Shown here in pieces: positions 32,201 to 42,100 of a stretch of DNA of 64,000 nt; position 1 is the stretch's first letter, and the number at the start of each line of letters is the position of its first letter. The notes below the pieces were generated by a model. That model was not told the origin of the DNA. It searched no databases and saw only the letters and a program-made list of their open reading frames with translations. Position numbers and translations under genes: made by a program. The stretch lies in the NCBI RefSeq assembly GCF_963678635.1, contig NC_087071.1:15997613-16061612 (forward strand), in the 5' to 3' direction. The DNA comes from Symsagittifera roscoffensis. Taxonomy: Eukaryota; Xenacoelomorpha; Acoela; Convolutidae.

Positions 32201-35200
32201 CAAACTGGACTCCAGGGCAGTGCGAGCGCTGCTCACAACGGGAGGTCCGAGGCTGATGAAAGTGGACGGACATTATATCGATGTCTATGGCCCTTACCCG
32301 ATTCTGATGAATGTGGATGGCATCAATATCTACACGAAAGCTCACATAACTGATGCGAACGATCAGGTTGGCCGGATATACATTGGTCAAAAGGAGCTGA
32401 AGGTCAGACGAATCGGACACAACGCGATGCTCGAACAAGATGCGGTGCATATTGGTTGCGAGGCCGATCTGGCCGCACACGTTCTGGACGTGCAAGGCAG
32501 ACAACTTTCAGTAAAGGGGCTGCTAGACACGGGAGCAGTGGTTAGTGTCATGCCAGTCAAAACTTGGACCGACATGGGTTTCGAAAGATCGGATCTCATA
32601 CCGACAAACATCAGGTTGGCAGCTGCCAATCAGGGAGCGATCTATGTCGCCGGACGAACCCCGATCATCTCACTGCAGCTCGGAGGAAGACATCTTTGGA
32701 TGAGCTTCCTAGTAGTAGAGAATTTGGATGAATCCGACCAGTTCATCCTAGGAAGGGATTTCGTTCGCAACTTTGACGTCACGATTGATCTCAATGACGG
32801 ATTGATTAGGATCAAGGATCCTGAAAGAAAGTATGAGAAAAGACCCCTTAATAAGATCTTAATTAATCAGGCCAAGGTGCCGATTTTTCTGGATCGAAAA
32901 GTTAGATTAAAACCGAACCAAGCCGTAGTAGCGACGTTTAGGATGAGGAACTTGAATGAACTCAGCAATGACCGACAGGTGTGTCTGGTACCAAATCCAA
33001 ACAGTAAAAGCTCGGCTATTTTAGGAAGAAGCTTCTCACTCACTCAGAGCGGACTGTGTGTGAGTGTGTTATTGAACACAGAAGCAACAACAGTGACAAT
33101 ACAGAGGGGAAAGAAACTTGGCTACGCTTTGCCTCTGAACACAGACTTTCTGAGTGTGGAGAACTTGAAGAAGTTTGATGTAACTAAATGTCCATTACAT
33201 GCGAACCAAGACTGTATAATGAAAAGAGTAATTGAATTGAAATCTACTAGGAAATTGTTTTCAATGAAGTCGGAAACAGATGATGGGCTGTCTAGTTGTT
33301 CCAACTTTCCTGAGAGGCCGACGGAAGCAGAGTTAGCAGCGAATAGGCCTGTCCTACCTGAGATAGAACATCTGAAGGGTAAAATATCTGACAAGGAACT
33401 AGATTCGCTCAGGGCGGTGCTAAATCGGAACGCAGACGTTTTTTCGAAACATAAGGCCGACATAGGTTGTTGCAATTTTGTAGAGCACGAGATTGAGATA
33501 GAAGAGGGCTCGGTACCTCATAGGGAAGGGGCGAGAAGAATGACCCCAAACAAGTCAGAAGCGTGTAGGAAGGAAATCGAGATGTTAATGGAGTACGACA
33601 TGATCGAGCCGTCGAAGTCCCCATGGGCCTGTGGCGTGGTCATGGCGAAAAAGAAAGGGGGGCAACTCAGGTTTTGTTGTGATTTCCGTTATCTGAACGC
33701 AGTGACTATAAAATACGCATACCCCATTCCCCGCATCGATGAGAGCCTATCCAAGCTGGGAGACGCTAAGTTCTTCACGACGTTGGATTTGGGCTCAGCA
33801 TTCTGGCAAGTGCCACTCAGAAAGCAAGATCGAGAGAAAACAGGTTTCGCGTGTGAGCTGGGACTGTTCCAGTGGAAGAGGATGCCATTCGGATTGTGCA
33901 ACGCGACGGCCACATTCCAGCGACTGATGGCTCAGGCACTCACGAGCGTCACTAAGAAATACGGGAATCTCATCATGTGTTATGTCGATGATGTTGTGAT
34001 TGCAACACCAACCCTAGAAGACCACATAGAGAGGTTGGAGGAGGTGTTTTCTTGCATGAAGCAGGCGGGTCTGAAATGCAAACCCTCTAAGTGTGAAATC
34101 CTCAGGGATTCCATAAAGTATTTGGGCCGCCTGGTTGACAAACATGGAGTGAGACCAGATCCCGAAGCGGTTGAAGCGGTGTTGACCTGGAAGGCACCTA
34201 AAACAGATACACAGTTGATGAGTTTTCTGGGATTCGCCAATTATTATCGTGAGTTCATCAAGGGGTATGCTGACAAAATATACCCCATGCAGAGATTGAT
34301 GAGAAACAAGGGCAAAAAGTTCACCTGGACTGATGAGGCACAAGTCTCATTTGAAAACATCAAACGTGAACTTTGCGAGGCACCGGTCCTCGGCATGCCA
34401 ACGGAGAAGGGAATGTTCGTGCTGGACAGGGATGCATCAGTGGTTGCGATATCAGGCATACTTCACCAAGAGCAGGAGTGGAACGGGAGAACGGTTCTTC
34501 GTCCGATAGCTTATGGAAGTAAAGTCCTGAGTGACACTGAGATGAAGTACGGCGCACCAAAAGCGGAGATGTTTGCTGTGATCACGTTCGTGGAAAAATA
34601 CAGGGCCTACCTGGGGAGTGCTCCATTCAAGTTACGTGTGGACAATCGTGCCCTTTCCTGGCTGAAAACCTATTCGATGGATCAAAGCTACATTGGTCGT
34701 TGGATCGTGCGCTTGGATGGATACCACATGATCATAGAGCACCGTACCCGTGACAAGCACCAGAACGCAGATAGCCTCAGTAAAAAGACAGAATTTTATG
34801 AGCGCCTCGAGGAGAAGCAGGCTAACCAATCAGAGATCAAAGACGGGTTTTCCTTTCTGGACAAAGAAACCTACGATAAGCTTCCACTTACTAGGTGGTT
34901 AGACAAATCAGGACATCCTATACCTGGACATCCTGACCTTCCAGTGGAGACGGCCGCGGAGATAAAGCTTTTAGCCAGAGGCGAACCCGTTCCGTTGGAT
35001 CTGCTAGTCCGATCCAACTTGGTACAGCAAGAACTGACCAGGCTGGGTATAAACAGCATCGCTTTATTGAATAAGACGGTGAACGTGGCGCCGGACGTCA
35101 TGGGAAAACTCCGTGACTTGTTGGATAGGGAAGTGAATAGGCATGATCGTGAATGGATGGAGACCATGCAGAGGTTGACTGTCACCGAGAGAACAGAGAA

Positions 35201-37694
35201 GAGGCCAGTGTCCATTTGCAGCCGAGGCGTTGAACGGGATTGCAGGTCGATCGTCAACCAGCTGGTGACCTCGATGCCGAAAGAAGTTTTGTTGAGAACT
35301 TCGTTCACTGAATATGGAACATCGAATCAAAACCAAGCTACTGAGGAAGTCAGGATCAGGTCGAAATCTAGCTTCACGAGGAGAGTGCACTTCACGGATG
35401 CAAAAGAGGAATACGAGCCAAGCCCAGATTGTTCGTCCTTGGACGAGACAATGTCCGGGGAGTCTGACACCTTCGAGCCAGTCAAGGACGTCTCCTCTGA
35501 TGAGTCAGACACCTTTGAGCCCGTACAGGACGACTTGTCCGGGGAGAGGTTGACTAGACCACCTAGGGGCAGAATTTTGTCCGGGGAGTCGGGTTCAAAG
35601 CGACCGATGGACAGAGTTTTGTCCGGGGAGTCAAGAAACATCTCAGACAACTTGGAATATGATGTTGAGGAATCAGTCGTTTCAAGTGGTGACTCGAGAC
35701 CCCAGTCCTGGGACAACACGTCTGAAAAAACTTCCAATTCCGATGTGTCAGAGATCGCAATCCACTCCTTATTGGTAGACTGGAAGCAGCGTGGGCTGGA
35801 CCGAGAAACACATCAGGATCCAGACAGGGACAGATACACCTCAGATGAAGAGGGCACTGTGGTAGGTAATGCCGCAGACGAGCTCGAGCTGATAGCAGTT
35901 TCAAAACGCCCAACCAGATTGCTGCCACATGGTACGGTCGTCCGTACCAATCTGGAACCATCTGTGCAAGAAGCGACGCCTTTGAAAAAGATATGGTGTG
36001 TCAAGTTGATGGACGATGCTCATGCTCCGGAGATAATGAGTGGGCAAATGAACGTGGTGAAGACGTATTTGAAAGCCAGGTACAGGCTGTCGGATCTCCT
36101 GAGGGCTCAACGAAATGATAGAATGACGAGCGGTCTGAAAAGATGGATCGAGAATGGAGCACCTGACAAGGGAGACTTGGAAGAAGACAGCTACAAAATC
36201 CTGAAGCAATTTTACCTGAAGAGGAAAGACTTGTTGTACCTGAATAAGGACGGAATCGTAGCCTGTAAGCGCAAGGAGGAGGACAAGGTCCTTTATAAAT
36301 ACAATTCAATAGTGTTACCACAGTTGTACCAGACCGAATTGCTCTTTCGCTCACATGATCAGATGGGACATCAAGGCGTGGACAAAGTGTATAACAGGAT
36401 ACAAAAACGATTCGAATGGCCGGGATTGAAGAAGGCTTGTGAGAAATGGATAGCCGCATGCCTGTCTTGTCAACAGGCAAAGGATCCCAGGAAACTAAGG
36501 TTCCCCCTACAGTCAATAGAATCGTCAGGTTTCAACGAAGTGGTGCAAATTGATCATCAGAAAATCTGCATGACAGCAACGGGCTATAATCAGGTGCTGG
36601 TAATGATCGACCATTTTACGAAGTATGCGGAGGCAGCACCCTGCATGACAGCATCGGCAGAAGAAACATGCGATCATTTGATAAACGTGTGGATAGCAAG
36701 GCATGGCTGCCCCATCACGTTCCAATCGGACAATGGCAAAGCATTCGTAGGTGATCTCACAAAAGAGTTAATGAAAAGGTCGCAGGTAGCTCAGGCCAAC
36801 TCGACCACTTATCACCCGCAAACGAATGGCCTAGTCGAGAGGCAGAATCGCACACTGGTATCCATGTTGAGAGTCTACTGCTCACGCTACATGGATGACT
36901 GGGACAAGCACTTGCCGCAAGTGATGGGTGCTTACAACAGCACGGAGCATTCCACCACGGGAATAAGTCCACATATGATGCTGACGGGTCACGAAAAAGC
37001 ACTCCCATTAACGTTCTTCTACCCTGAATATGAAGGGAAGAGGACAGCACCGCAAACGTACGTGCGGGACGTTATTAGAAGACAGCAGGACCTTAATGAC
37101 TTATGCAGGAGGAATACGCAACAGGCGCAAATTAGACAAAAAAGGAGGTTTGATAAAAGAACAGCCGATGCAAAAGCCTACTCAGTTGGCGATTACGTCT
37201 GGGTGTTCCAGGAAGTGGTTCCACCAAAAGGAACCAAGAAACTATTAAAGAAATGGCGTGGTCCATTTCAGATAACAGAGGTGCATCAAGGAGGTCGTTT
37301 TTATCGGCTGAGCACTGGAAGAGCGGCTCATTACGAGAATATCAAACCGCACAATGCCTCGTCAGAGGATTGGTGCATCCCAGCGGACATGCAAGAGGGA
37401 GACTATTTAATTGTGGATCCTGCTTGTGAAGTGAATGAGAGGGGTACTCGCGACAAGAACGACGGGAATGAGGTGGTGGACGATTGCGATCTACCACTGG
37501 ATCTCGAGTTGACTGAGCGAGTAGAGGTGGACGATGAAACTCTACCCTATGCCGAAGAAGACTGGGATTGCCCGGAACAAACCGAAATTGACAAAGGAAT
37601 ACAGCCTGACTTTCCGCTCACTATGGAGACACGCAAAGTAAGAGAGGAAAAAACCAGAAGAAATACAATCCGTATGGCGAGGACTTCGTTGTAG
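29220..37694 (+). CDS. gag-pol: Gag-Pol polyprotein of element G (2824 aa)
   Basis: The ATG at 29220 is preferred, because the frame upstream opens only with a TTG. Order by residue: a charged N-terminus; coiled coil (about 291-411); Ty3-type capsid (about 538-706); two CX2CX4HX4C knuckles (741-754, 793-806); protease with DTGA at 1103 and ILGRD; RT with the YVDD active site at 1588; RNase H (about 1727-1857); a spacer of about 510 residues with five 14-aa repeats; an HHCC finger (about 2377-2420); an integrase core with Asp 2445, Asp 2504 and Glu 2540 (35 residues between the last two); and a WRGPF (GPY/F) module near 2680. All catalytic residues are present and no stop separates Gag from Pol. 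Ty3/Gypsy Pol plus Gag is usually 1300-1700 aa, so this is far longer. The acidic C-terminus resembles the start of the next ORF. Confidence 0.95.
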   Translation: MQRRDSLGSTTKIPRLSKGSTRKFRTRRSQTSFSSASDAFAEDESTKGQPDLSVIEMKLRSEKNLDGNQGRSAEAEPASETPVDPFDEGERTLIRPDFEPDEVLEREEVERTEETSERSEVEPREEVLFKGMSKSETKSHRWRGEYSHSASTHSSLAKQSNNAMMSSISPSEEQPGSKAKKSWRSLYDERMASLPTVGLTSSYDYPETSHPDVNFTPCPRNEKSRKASSVSPTRPMSDGITMGASSTFDRLMTSMHKQKDGASSSTRLPPQLTSSSLGLTPPLGAAGDISDMFAGVMNGLDELRRDMTKKIDQIDERAHHGRESLKDELTHVKSQARFDQAQLIRNTDQCLAESLAQANKESEEREARMSREIERLLNDHDNTYAQTMTSLEKRLDAKSDLMMRKLDAILNGSSWQEHSNSRERSRHANAGDGTGNSARAQQGSRTNYEPRNKEWPRAAPQRPGWTNPVPPEADATPETRLPTVPQVSSVPDLTTVSQDTTMYASMFEPLNRSLETFITKLSKSTKRGERSRRTLKKPKSYKDESDGCIDTWIEVMKLHFEEENLSKKQECSALTSNLEGTALNCVMAKRANERDSARKIFDILLNRFGSGVQGHQAMVKFEKRRQRDEESIDKFLDDLELLRRRSNPDERISERNLAIASKFMDGVRSEELKTMLATHFTLSLDQVPTPDDLRMKSREYLLIKPRAQNRYSNYGNYSGTNTGANSSWYKPRDDMDKRRSCANCGSMDHHVSACSAYKQNMKAIGYFLEDADATDEDHEEYVRGLIMKYGPRCFFCNLEGHFKSDCTQFWDAVADAKHPRHDEALSGVKASRARLMNEAESRRKETTPSTFTTKKVKTWPDEVVASNLEAESSSPLKVDDGLAARTALQNVKQDLATKEVEQWVRSELESTDLRESLNVLGKATKVEDKEEPKKQGLKLNVISGKTFGMTKAGTKIMSIISVAGHQVVKNLGEPSEITLIHLDIYADYLKEKDPKLDSRAVRALLTTGGPRLMKVDGHYIDVYGPYPILMNVDGINIYTKAHITDANDQVGRIYIGQKELKVRRIGHNAMLEQDAVHIGCEADLAAHVLDVQGRQLSVKGLLDTGAVVSVMPVKTWTDMGFERSDLIPTNIRLAAANQGAIYVAGRTPIISLQLGGRHLWMSFLVVENLDESDQFILGRDFVRNFDVTIDLNDGLIRIKDPERKYEKRPLNKILINQAKVPIFLDRKVRLKPNQAVVATFRMRNLNELSNDRQVCLVPNPNSKSSAILGRSFSLTQSGLCVSVLLNTEATTVTIQRGKKLGYALPLNTDFLSVENLKKFDVTKCPLHANQDCIMKRVIELKSTRKLFSMKSETDDGLSSCSNFPERPTEAELAANRPVLPEIEHLKGKISDKELDSLRAVLNRNADVFSKHKADIGCCNFVEHEIEIEEGSVPHREGARRMTPNKSEACRKEIEMLMEYDMIEPSKSPWACGVVMAKKKGGQLRFCCDFRYLNAVTIKYAYPIPRIDESLSKLGDAKFFTTLDLGSAFWQVPLRKQDREKTGFACELGLFQWKRMPFGLCNATATFQRLMAQALTSVTKKYGNLIMCYVDDVVIATPTLEDHIERLEEVFSCMKQAGLKCKPSKCEILRDSIKYLGRLVDKHGVRPDPEAVEAVLTWKAPKTDTQLMSFLGFANYYREFIKGYADKIYPMQRLMRNKGKKFTWTDEAQVSFENIKRELCEAPVLGMPTEKGMFVLDRDASVVAISGILHQEQEWNGRTVLRPIAYGSKVLSDTEMKYGAPKAEMFAVITFVEKYRAYLGSAPFKLRVDNRALSWLKTYSMDQSYIGRWIVRLDGYHMIIEHRTRDKHQNADSLSKKTEFYERLEEKQANQSEIKDGFSFLDKETYDKLPLTRWLDKSGHPIPGHPDLPVETAAEIKLLARGEPVPLDLLVRSNLVQQELTRLGINSIALLNKTVNVAPDVMGKLRDLLDREVNRHDREWMETMQRLTVTERTEKRPVSICSRGVERDCRSIVNQLVTSMPKEVLLRTSFTEYGTSNQNQATEEVRIRSKSSFTRRVHFTDAKEEYEPSPDCSSLDETMSGESDTFEPVKDVSSDESDTFEPVQDDLSGERLTRPPRGRILSGESGSKRPMDRVLSGESRNISDNLEYDVEESVVSSGDSRPQSWDNTSEKTSNSDVSEIAIHSLLVDWKQRGLDRETHQDPDRDRYTSDEEGTVVGNAADELELIAVSKRPTRLLPHGTVVRTNLEPSVQEATPLKKIWCVKLMDDAHAPEIMSGQMNVVKTYLKARYRLSDLLRAQRNDRMTSGLKRWIENGAPDKGDLEEDSYKILKQFYLKRKDLLYLNKDGIVACKRKEEDKVLYKYNSIVLPQLYQTELLFRSHDQMGHQGVDKVYNRIQKRFEWPGLKKACEKWIAACLSCQQAKDPRKLRFPLQSIESSGFNEVVQIDHQKICMTATGYNQVLVMIDHFTKYAEAAPCMTASAEETCDHLINVWIARHGCPITFQSDNGKAFVGDLTKELMKRSQVAQANSTTYHPQTNGLVERQNRTLVSMLRVYCSRYMDDWDKHLPQVMGAYNSTEHSTTGISPHMMLTGHEKALPLTFFYPEYEGKRTAPQTYVRDVIRRQQDLNDLCRRNTQQAQIRQKRRFDKRTADAKAYSVGDYVWVFQEVVPPKGTKKLLKKWRGPFQITEVHQGGRFYRLSTGRAAHYENIKPHNASSEDWCIPADMQEGDYLIVDPACEVNERGTRDKNDGNEVVDDCDLPLDLELTERVEVDDETLPYAEEDWDCPEQTEIDKGIQPDFPLTMETRKVREEKTRRNTIRMARTSL
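35451..35660 (+). repeat. Five 42-bp tandem repeats (14-aa units) in the RNase H-integrase spacer
   Basis: Units start MSGES, SSDES, LSGER, LSGES and LSGES, exactly 14 codons apart. The first two also share DTFEPV. At DNA level the core TGTCCGGGGAG is kept in four of the five units. The same core occurs outside this array, at 38082 and 48665. Confidence 0.85.
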
Positions 37695-37750
37695 ACCGGA
37701 TAGTAGTGAGTGATGTCATAGACTCGCTGGTGGGGCTGGACGAGGTAGCG

Positions 37751-38701
37751 ATGCTAGAAGAAATCGACCTTGTGAACGATATGGATCAAGATTGGATCGA
37801 CGATCGATCAGAACCGGAAGTGGAGTTCGAACCAGAAGCGGAACAGACTCATGAGCAAGAACTAACAAACTTGCGCGTGCTCGAATGGCTCCATGATCTG
37901 CCGACAGATCCAAAAGAGACGATCCTGACGATTCAGGACGTCGATAGAGACGGCGTCAAATACTTCAGTCATGATAATACCGAGTCCAACTGGGTCGCCC
38001 CAGATGGTCCTCTACGTGTTCCACAATCCAACCTCGGTCTCCTAGACTTTGGGCGATCGACGGGGACGTCGATGGATATTTTTGTCCGGGGAGTGGGGGT
38101 AGGACTCACCCACACCGAAAATCTCATAATAAAAAAATTGAAATCGGCAAGGGAAACCGGAGAACTAGAGACAGAGGGCGAGAATGCTAAGAAACCACCT
38201 TTTGGACGAATCTTTGAATCGTATTTTGATCTCCCGAACCACTATTCGAACAATATCGTTATAACGGACAGCGATTTCATACTCACGGAACGCACGTGCG
38301 CCATAGCGATAACTGCGGACGTAAGCTTCAAAACAGCACTAGCGGCCGACTTTAAAAGAGAGTACAAGAATATCGAGTTTTTGTGGAAACAGAGGCCGGG
38401 TGTAGGAGGAATGATAGCGTTGCCCCCTGTTGCATCACAGATACCAGGGAAATATTTGTGTTTTTTGGTTACGAAAGCTACTGATAGGCAACACGTGAAT
38501 CCGGAGAGCTTGGTATTGGCCTTGACTCGACTTAGGGATTTCCTGGTTGAGAGAGGTGTGACCTCTCTCTCGTTGCCAGTTTATGATCCCAATAGAGGGA
38601 AGCTACACCCGAGAGAGTTGTACGCTCTTGTGCATGTGATATTTTCAGAGACTGACATAGAGGTTTACTTACATAAAAAATACTATCTGAGCATATGCTA
38701 A
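37751..38701 (+). CDS. Macrodomain protein of element G (TARG1/OARD1-like), 316 aa
   Basis: The first ATG is 37751. The frame is open from 37610, overlapping the end of gag-pol in the -1 frame, so a frameshift product cannot be excluded. The N-terminus is acidic. From about residue 174 the protein resembles the single-domain macrodomain hydrolase TARG1 (OARD1). KYLCFLVTK corresponds to the strand bearing the TARG1 catalytic lysine, which is retained here (Lys 242). FLVERGVTSLSLPVYD aligns with the strand before its GCGLD loop, and VIFSETDIEVYL with the C-terminal strand. The catalytic Asp loop and the glycine-rich ligand loop are not conserved, so hydrolysis of ADP-ribose-glutamate is doubtful and binding of ADP-ribose or RNA ends is possible. 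The match is recalled from memory, not from a search. Confidence 0.65.
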   Translation: MLEEIDLVNDMDQDWIDDRSEPEVEFEPEAEQTHEQELTNLRVLEWLHDLPTDPKETILTIQDVDRDGVKYFSHDNTESNWVAPDGPLRVPQSNLGLLDFGRSTGTSMDIFVRGVGVGLTHTENLIIKKLKSARETGELETEGENAKKPPFGRIFESYFDLPNHYSNNIVITDSDFILTERTCAIAITADVSFKTALAADFKREYKNIEFLWKQRPGVGGMIALPPVASQIPGKYLCFLVTKATDRQHVNPESLVLALTRLRDFLVERGVTSLSLPVYDPNRGKLHPRELYALVHVIFSETDIEVYLHKKYYLSIC

Positions 38702-39135
38702 GAATTGCGCTCGGCGATAAGTGGTTTTTATTAAGTTGCTCGATAAGAATTAGAGTCAAGTTTTAGGTTAGGTTTTAGGTACAGTATTAGGGATTAGGTT
38801 TTTATATGATAGTATAGGTGTGTGATGTTTATGTGTTTATGTTATGTTATTGTTATGATATGTTTTATGTTTGTGTCATCAAGGTGACAGCGCTTATTCG
38901 TGCTACTCTGACAAAGATAAAGGTGGACGATCCACCTTGGTGCTAAATTTTAAATCAGAATTGTGAAGAGAATTTCAATGGAGAGTTTTAAAGAATTGAT
39001 CGATGTGGCATCCAAAAATGATGGTTCTAAGTCGCGACCTGTTTTTTAGATCTTTTAGATTGTTTACTGAACACTGAATCAGAGGAGACAGAAAGAAATT
39101 ACACGACACGACAACAAGAATCAACACGAAAAGAA
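38702..39135 (+). promoter_or_regulatory. Intergenic region of element G before the SGNH ORF
   Basis: 434 bases without an ORF. The first part is T/G-rich (ttaggtt and tgttatg repeats). A perfect hairpin follows (AAGGTGGA, loop CGA, TCCACCTT; 38920-38938). A polypyrimidine run ending in tttttttag near 39040-39048 looks like a splice acceptor about 90 bases before the ORF's ATG. Such a site would allow a spliced subgenomic mRNA. Alternatively the region could act as internal entry site or promoter. Confidence 0.4.
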
Positions 39136-42100
39136 ATGGGTGACACGAACGAACTCATGGAATTCCTCTCAGCGAGTCTAGGAGCGACTCTAGACGAGAT
39201 CTATCAGCGGCTGATCGATTGTGATTTTACACGAGAAGACCCGGGGTTGGCGATGTTTGTGGTCGCACTCCTCAATGCACTGGGAAGAGAGGGTCGAGGG
39301 AATCGCCCTACAGAAGTCGTGTTGATGTTGGCCTTCGGTGAGTCCGGGACCGCCGAGAGAGGCCGAAACCGATTGATGAGATGGAGGCGCGGAGAGATGT
39401 CTGGCCACGACCTGGCTCGTGAGCCAGGACTAGGTGAGCAAAGGGACCACCGGCTAGGTGAGATGCCCTTGCCCGTCCAACCTGCGCAGCCACTCATTGG
39501 AGCGAAGAGACAACGTGATGGGCCAGGCCCGTCACACTCTGTCGACTCTCCAACAGCTGTTCCTCCCCTAAAGAGAGTGAGAGTGAGCGAGATAGAGATC
39601 CAGACGTCGGAGACGATTGAGACACTGGAGAAAAAGGAGAGAGATCAGAGTGAGCTGTGTGCCAAACTTCAGGAGTACAGGGCCATAGCTCGGGAGAGAG
39701 ACGAATGGAAAAAGAAATTTGAAGATCTGCAGGTGGCCTACAAGGAGGATGAGATAAAGCACCTGAAGGAGCTGTATATGGCGAAGGTGAGCCAAGTGTC
39801 ACCGGAAATCCTGGCGAGCATGAGGTCCTCGGAGGGATCTAACGACACACGCCCCAGGACAACAGCGCAGGAGCTGTGCGCATCGAGAGGACCTGAGGTT
39901 CTGGATTTGCGTGCATCAAGGGGGCCCGAGGCTCCTCAGCAGACACGACCGTCTGCTTCGAGTCAGAGGTTTACGATACCAGGCCCTTCTGACACCTATC
40001 TAGCTCCTCAATTTCAGGAATCATTTAACCAAGTGGCCAGAGCCGCGATGGATGAGATCAACAGAGGCACTGAGCGGACACTGGCTAGGATCGTTCCTTC
40101 CCAGCGTCGTGATCATTCATCAAATAGCTCGGAGCGAGCAACCCGCACGATAGCGTGTTCTGCGCCTGGTGGAGTCTTTGAGAAGTCTCGCGTGGTAGAC
40201 ATCAGGAAGAATCTGATGGCACGTCATCAGTTCACGCAAGTGCCAGCCGAGCATCCTCGAGCCTGCCTGAATGACATGAGCTGGAACCCCGCCACGAACG
40301 ACCAAGTAATTCCCCCAGGGAGTCGCCATTTGATCATTGGAGACAGTTTGGTGAGAGATCTGAATGAGATCTTCGTCTATGGTCATACTACCATTCTGTC
40401 CTTTGGAGGAGCCTCAGTGGCTCAAGTCATCAAAATGATGGAGTTCCAGAGCGAGGATCATTTGGATACATTAATAATAATGCTGGGGACCAATGACGTC
40501 TCGAGAGCCCCCGTGACTCCGGAGAACAAGTGGGAACCTCTATTGGTGTGTCTCTTGAACGAATTGAAAGAAAAGTACAGACCCAAACTCGTGATCCTGT
40601 GCACGATACCACCAAATCCTTTGGTGGGCACCATAGCTGCAGATTTCATGAATGGCAACGTGACGCGGTGGAATGAAATGACCCGCAGTCTGGTGAGAAA
40701 CAACCCTGGCGAGTTGCGACTCCTGGATCTCGAAAATATGCTGCGCATGACTGACCACATCGCGCTCACTAAAGATGGAGTGCACTTCAATACCCAACGA
40801 GGGAGGCATTGGATTAATGATGTGTTTCAGACGCAATTGAGGGAAGCGGAGCAAGAGTCGAGGGCGACCGGTTCTTTGGCTCGGACCAATTCGACCGGAG
40901 GGAGTAGAATAAGGGCAACCGTGCCCGAATCCCTCGCCAACCGTCTAGGGCCCTTGGCAACGGAGACGGTTGGAGCCGCAACCGTCGCTCCGAGCTCGAA
41001 CGTGAGAGACAGGCTGGGGACTGCTCCTCCTCCCAGGCCGCAATCGATTGAAAGCCGACTCGGCAGATCGGTGGAACAGAACAACAGGAATAACTCCCAG
41101 ACCGCGTCTAGGAGGAACGATTCGCCTGCCACGACAAATCCTGCTTCGACAGCAGGACCGTCTACAAGTACCGTGCCAGCGGAGGGGATCGAATCAGGCA
41201 GCAGGCTGCTTTGGAATAGATCAGATCCTAGTCATTGGGGTCAGTATAAGACGGACATGTCGGCGAAGTTGAATATGAATACCTTGACGTGTCGGGAGGA
41301 TGCGATGAGAATGACTGGCGGTGAAAGTCCCACAGTGTCGCGATTTTATCGGATACCGGGTGTGGATTGGCTGCTAGCAGAGCAGGAGAAATTCAGCTCC
41401 TCGACCTCACTCCGACATGTAGACCTGGATGGATTACCTCATGACAATACCTTTGGACCTTTAAACACCCGGTCGCTCACCGACGTTCGAGATAGGACCC
41501 GGGAAAGGACACCACCTGTGCGCAAGGGCAAGTTCCAGACGGAGAACAAGCCCAATAACAAACATCACAAGATGTACAGACAATTCGCTAAACCACCCGG
41601 TCAGACGCCGGGCGAGTTTTCGAGGGATTACCCCCGAACTACAACAGTGGTTGGAGACGATAAGAGATACGGGAACCTGAAGGCCCCAATAGGCGATAGC
41701 CTTTTTGCAGCTTATGACCCCTTGGACATGAAGGCTGCCAAATATCTGGTTGTGGCCGGCTCCGATTATCTCTACACGCCCCGTTCTCTATTCTGGCCCG
41801 ATGTGATTTTCTTAACGGCGCCTAAACTGGACTGGGGACAGGCGATAGGCATGATGATAAGTGTACGGAGAGTGGTCAGCATGGAGCCGCAGGTAATAGT
41901 GGTTGCAGGCTCAAATGATCATCTACAAAGCAGGGGCTTATTGTCACGTCTGACGGATGGATCGATCCCGAGTAACGAAGTTATAGGGGAGGCGATAATG
42001 ACACTGCTCTCGGCGATGGCCGAGGTAGAGGCAGCAGCAAGACAACGTTTCACCATGAATGTGGTGAAGGTGATCTTCGTATTGTCACCAGGCTACGCTG

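Noticed and set aside
37610-37694. A -1 frameshift fusing gag-pol to the macrodomain ORF
   Set aside because: The frames overlap by about 85 bases and there is a run of six A at 37648, but no heptamer is in the correct phase and an ATG is available at 37751. Left open, not claimed.
28920-38894. 11-base complementarity between the end of the leader (near 28919-28929) and 38883-38893
   Set aside because: A single 11-base match is expected by chance over this length.
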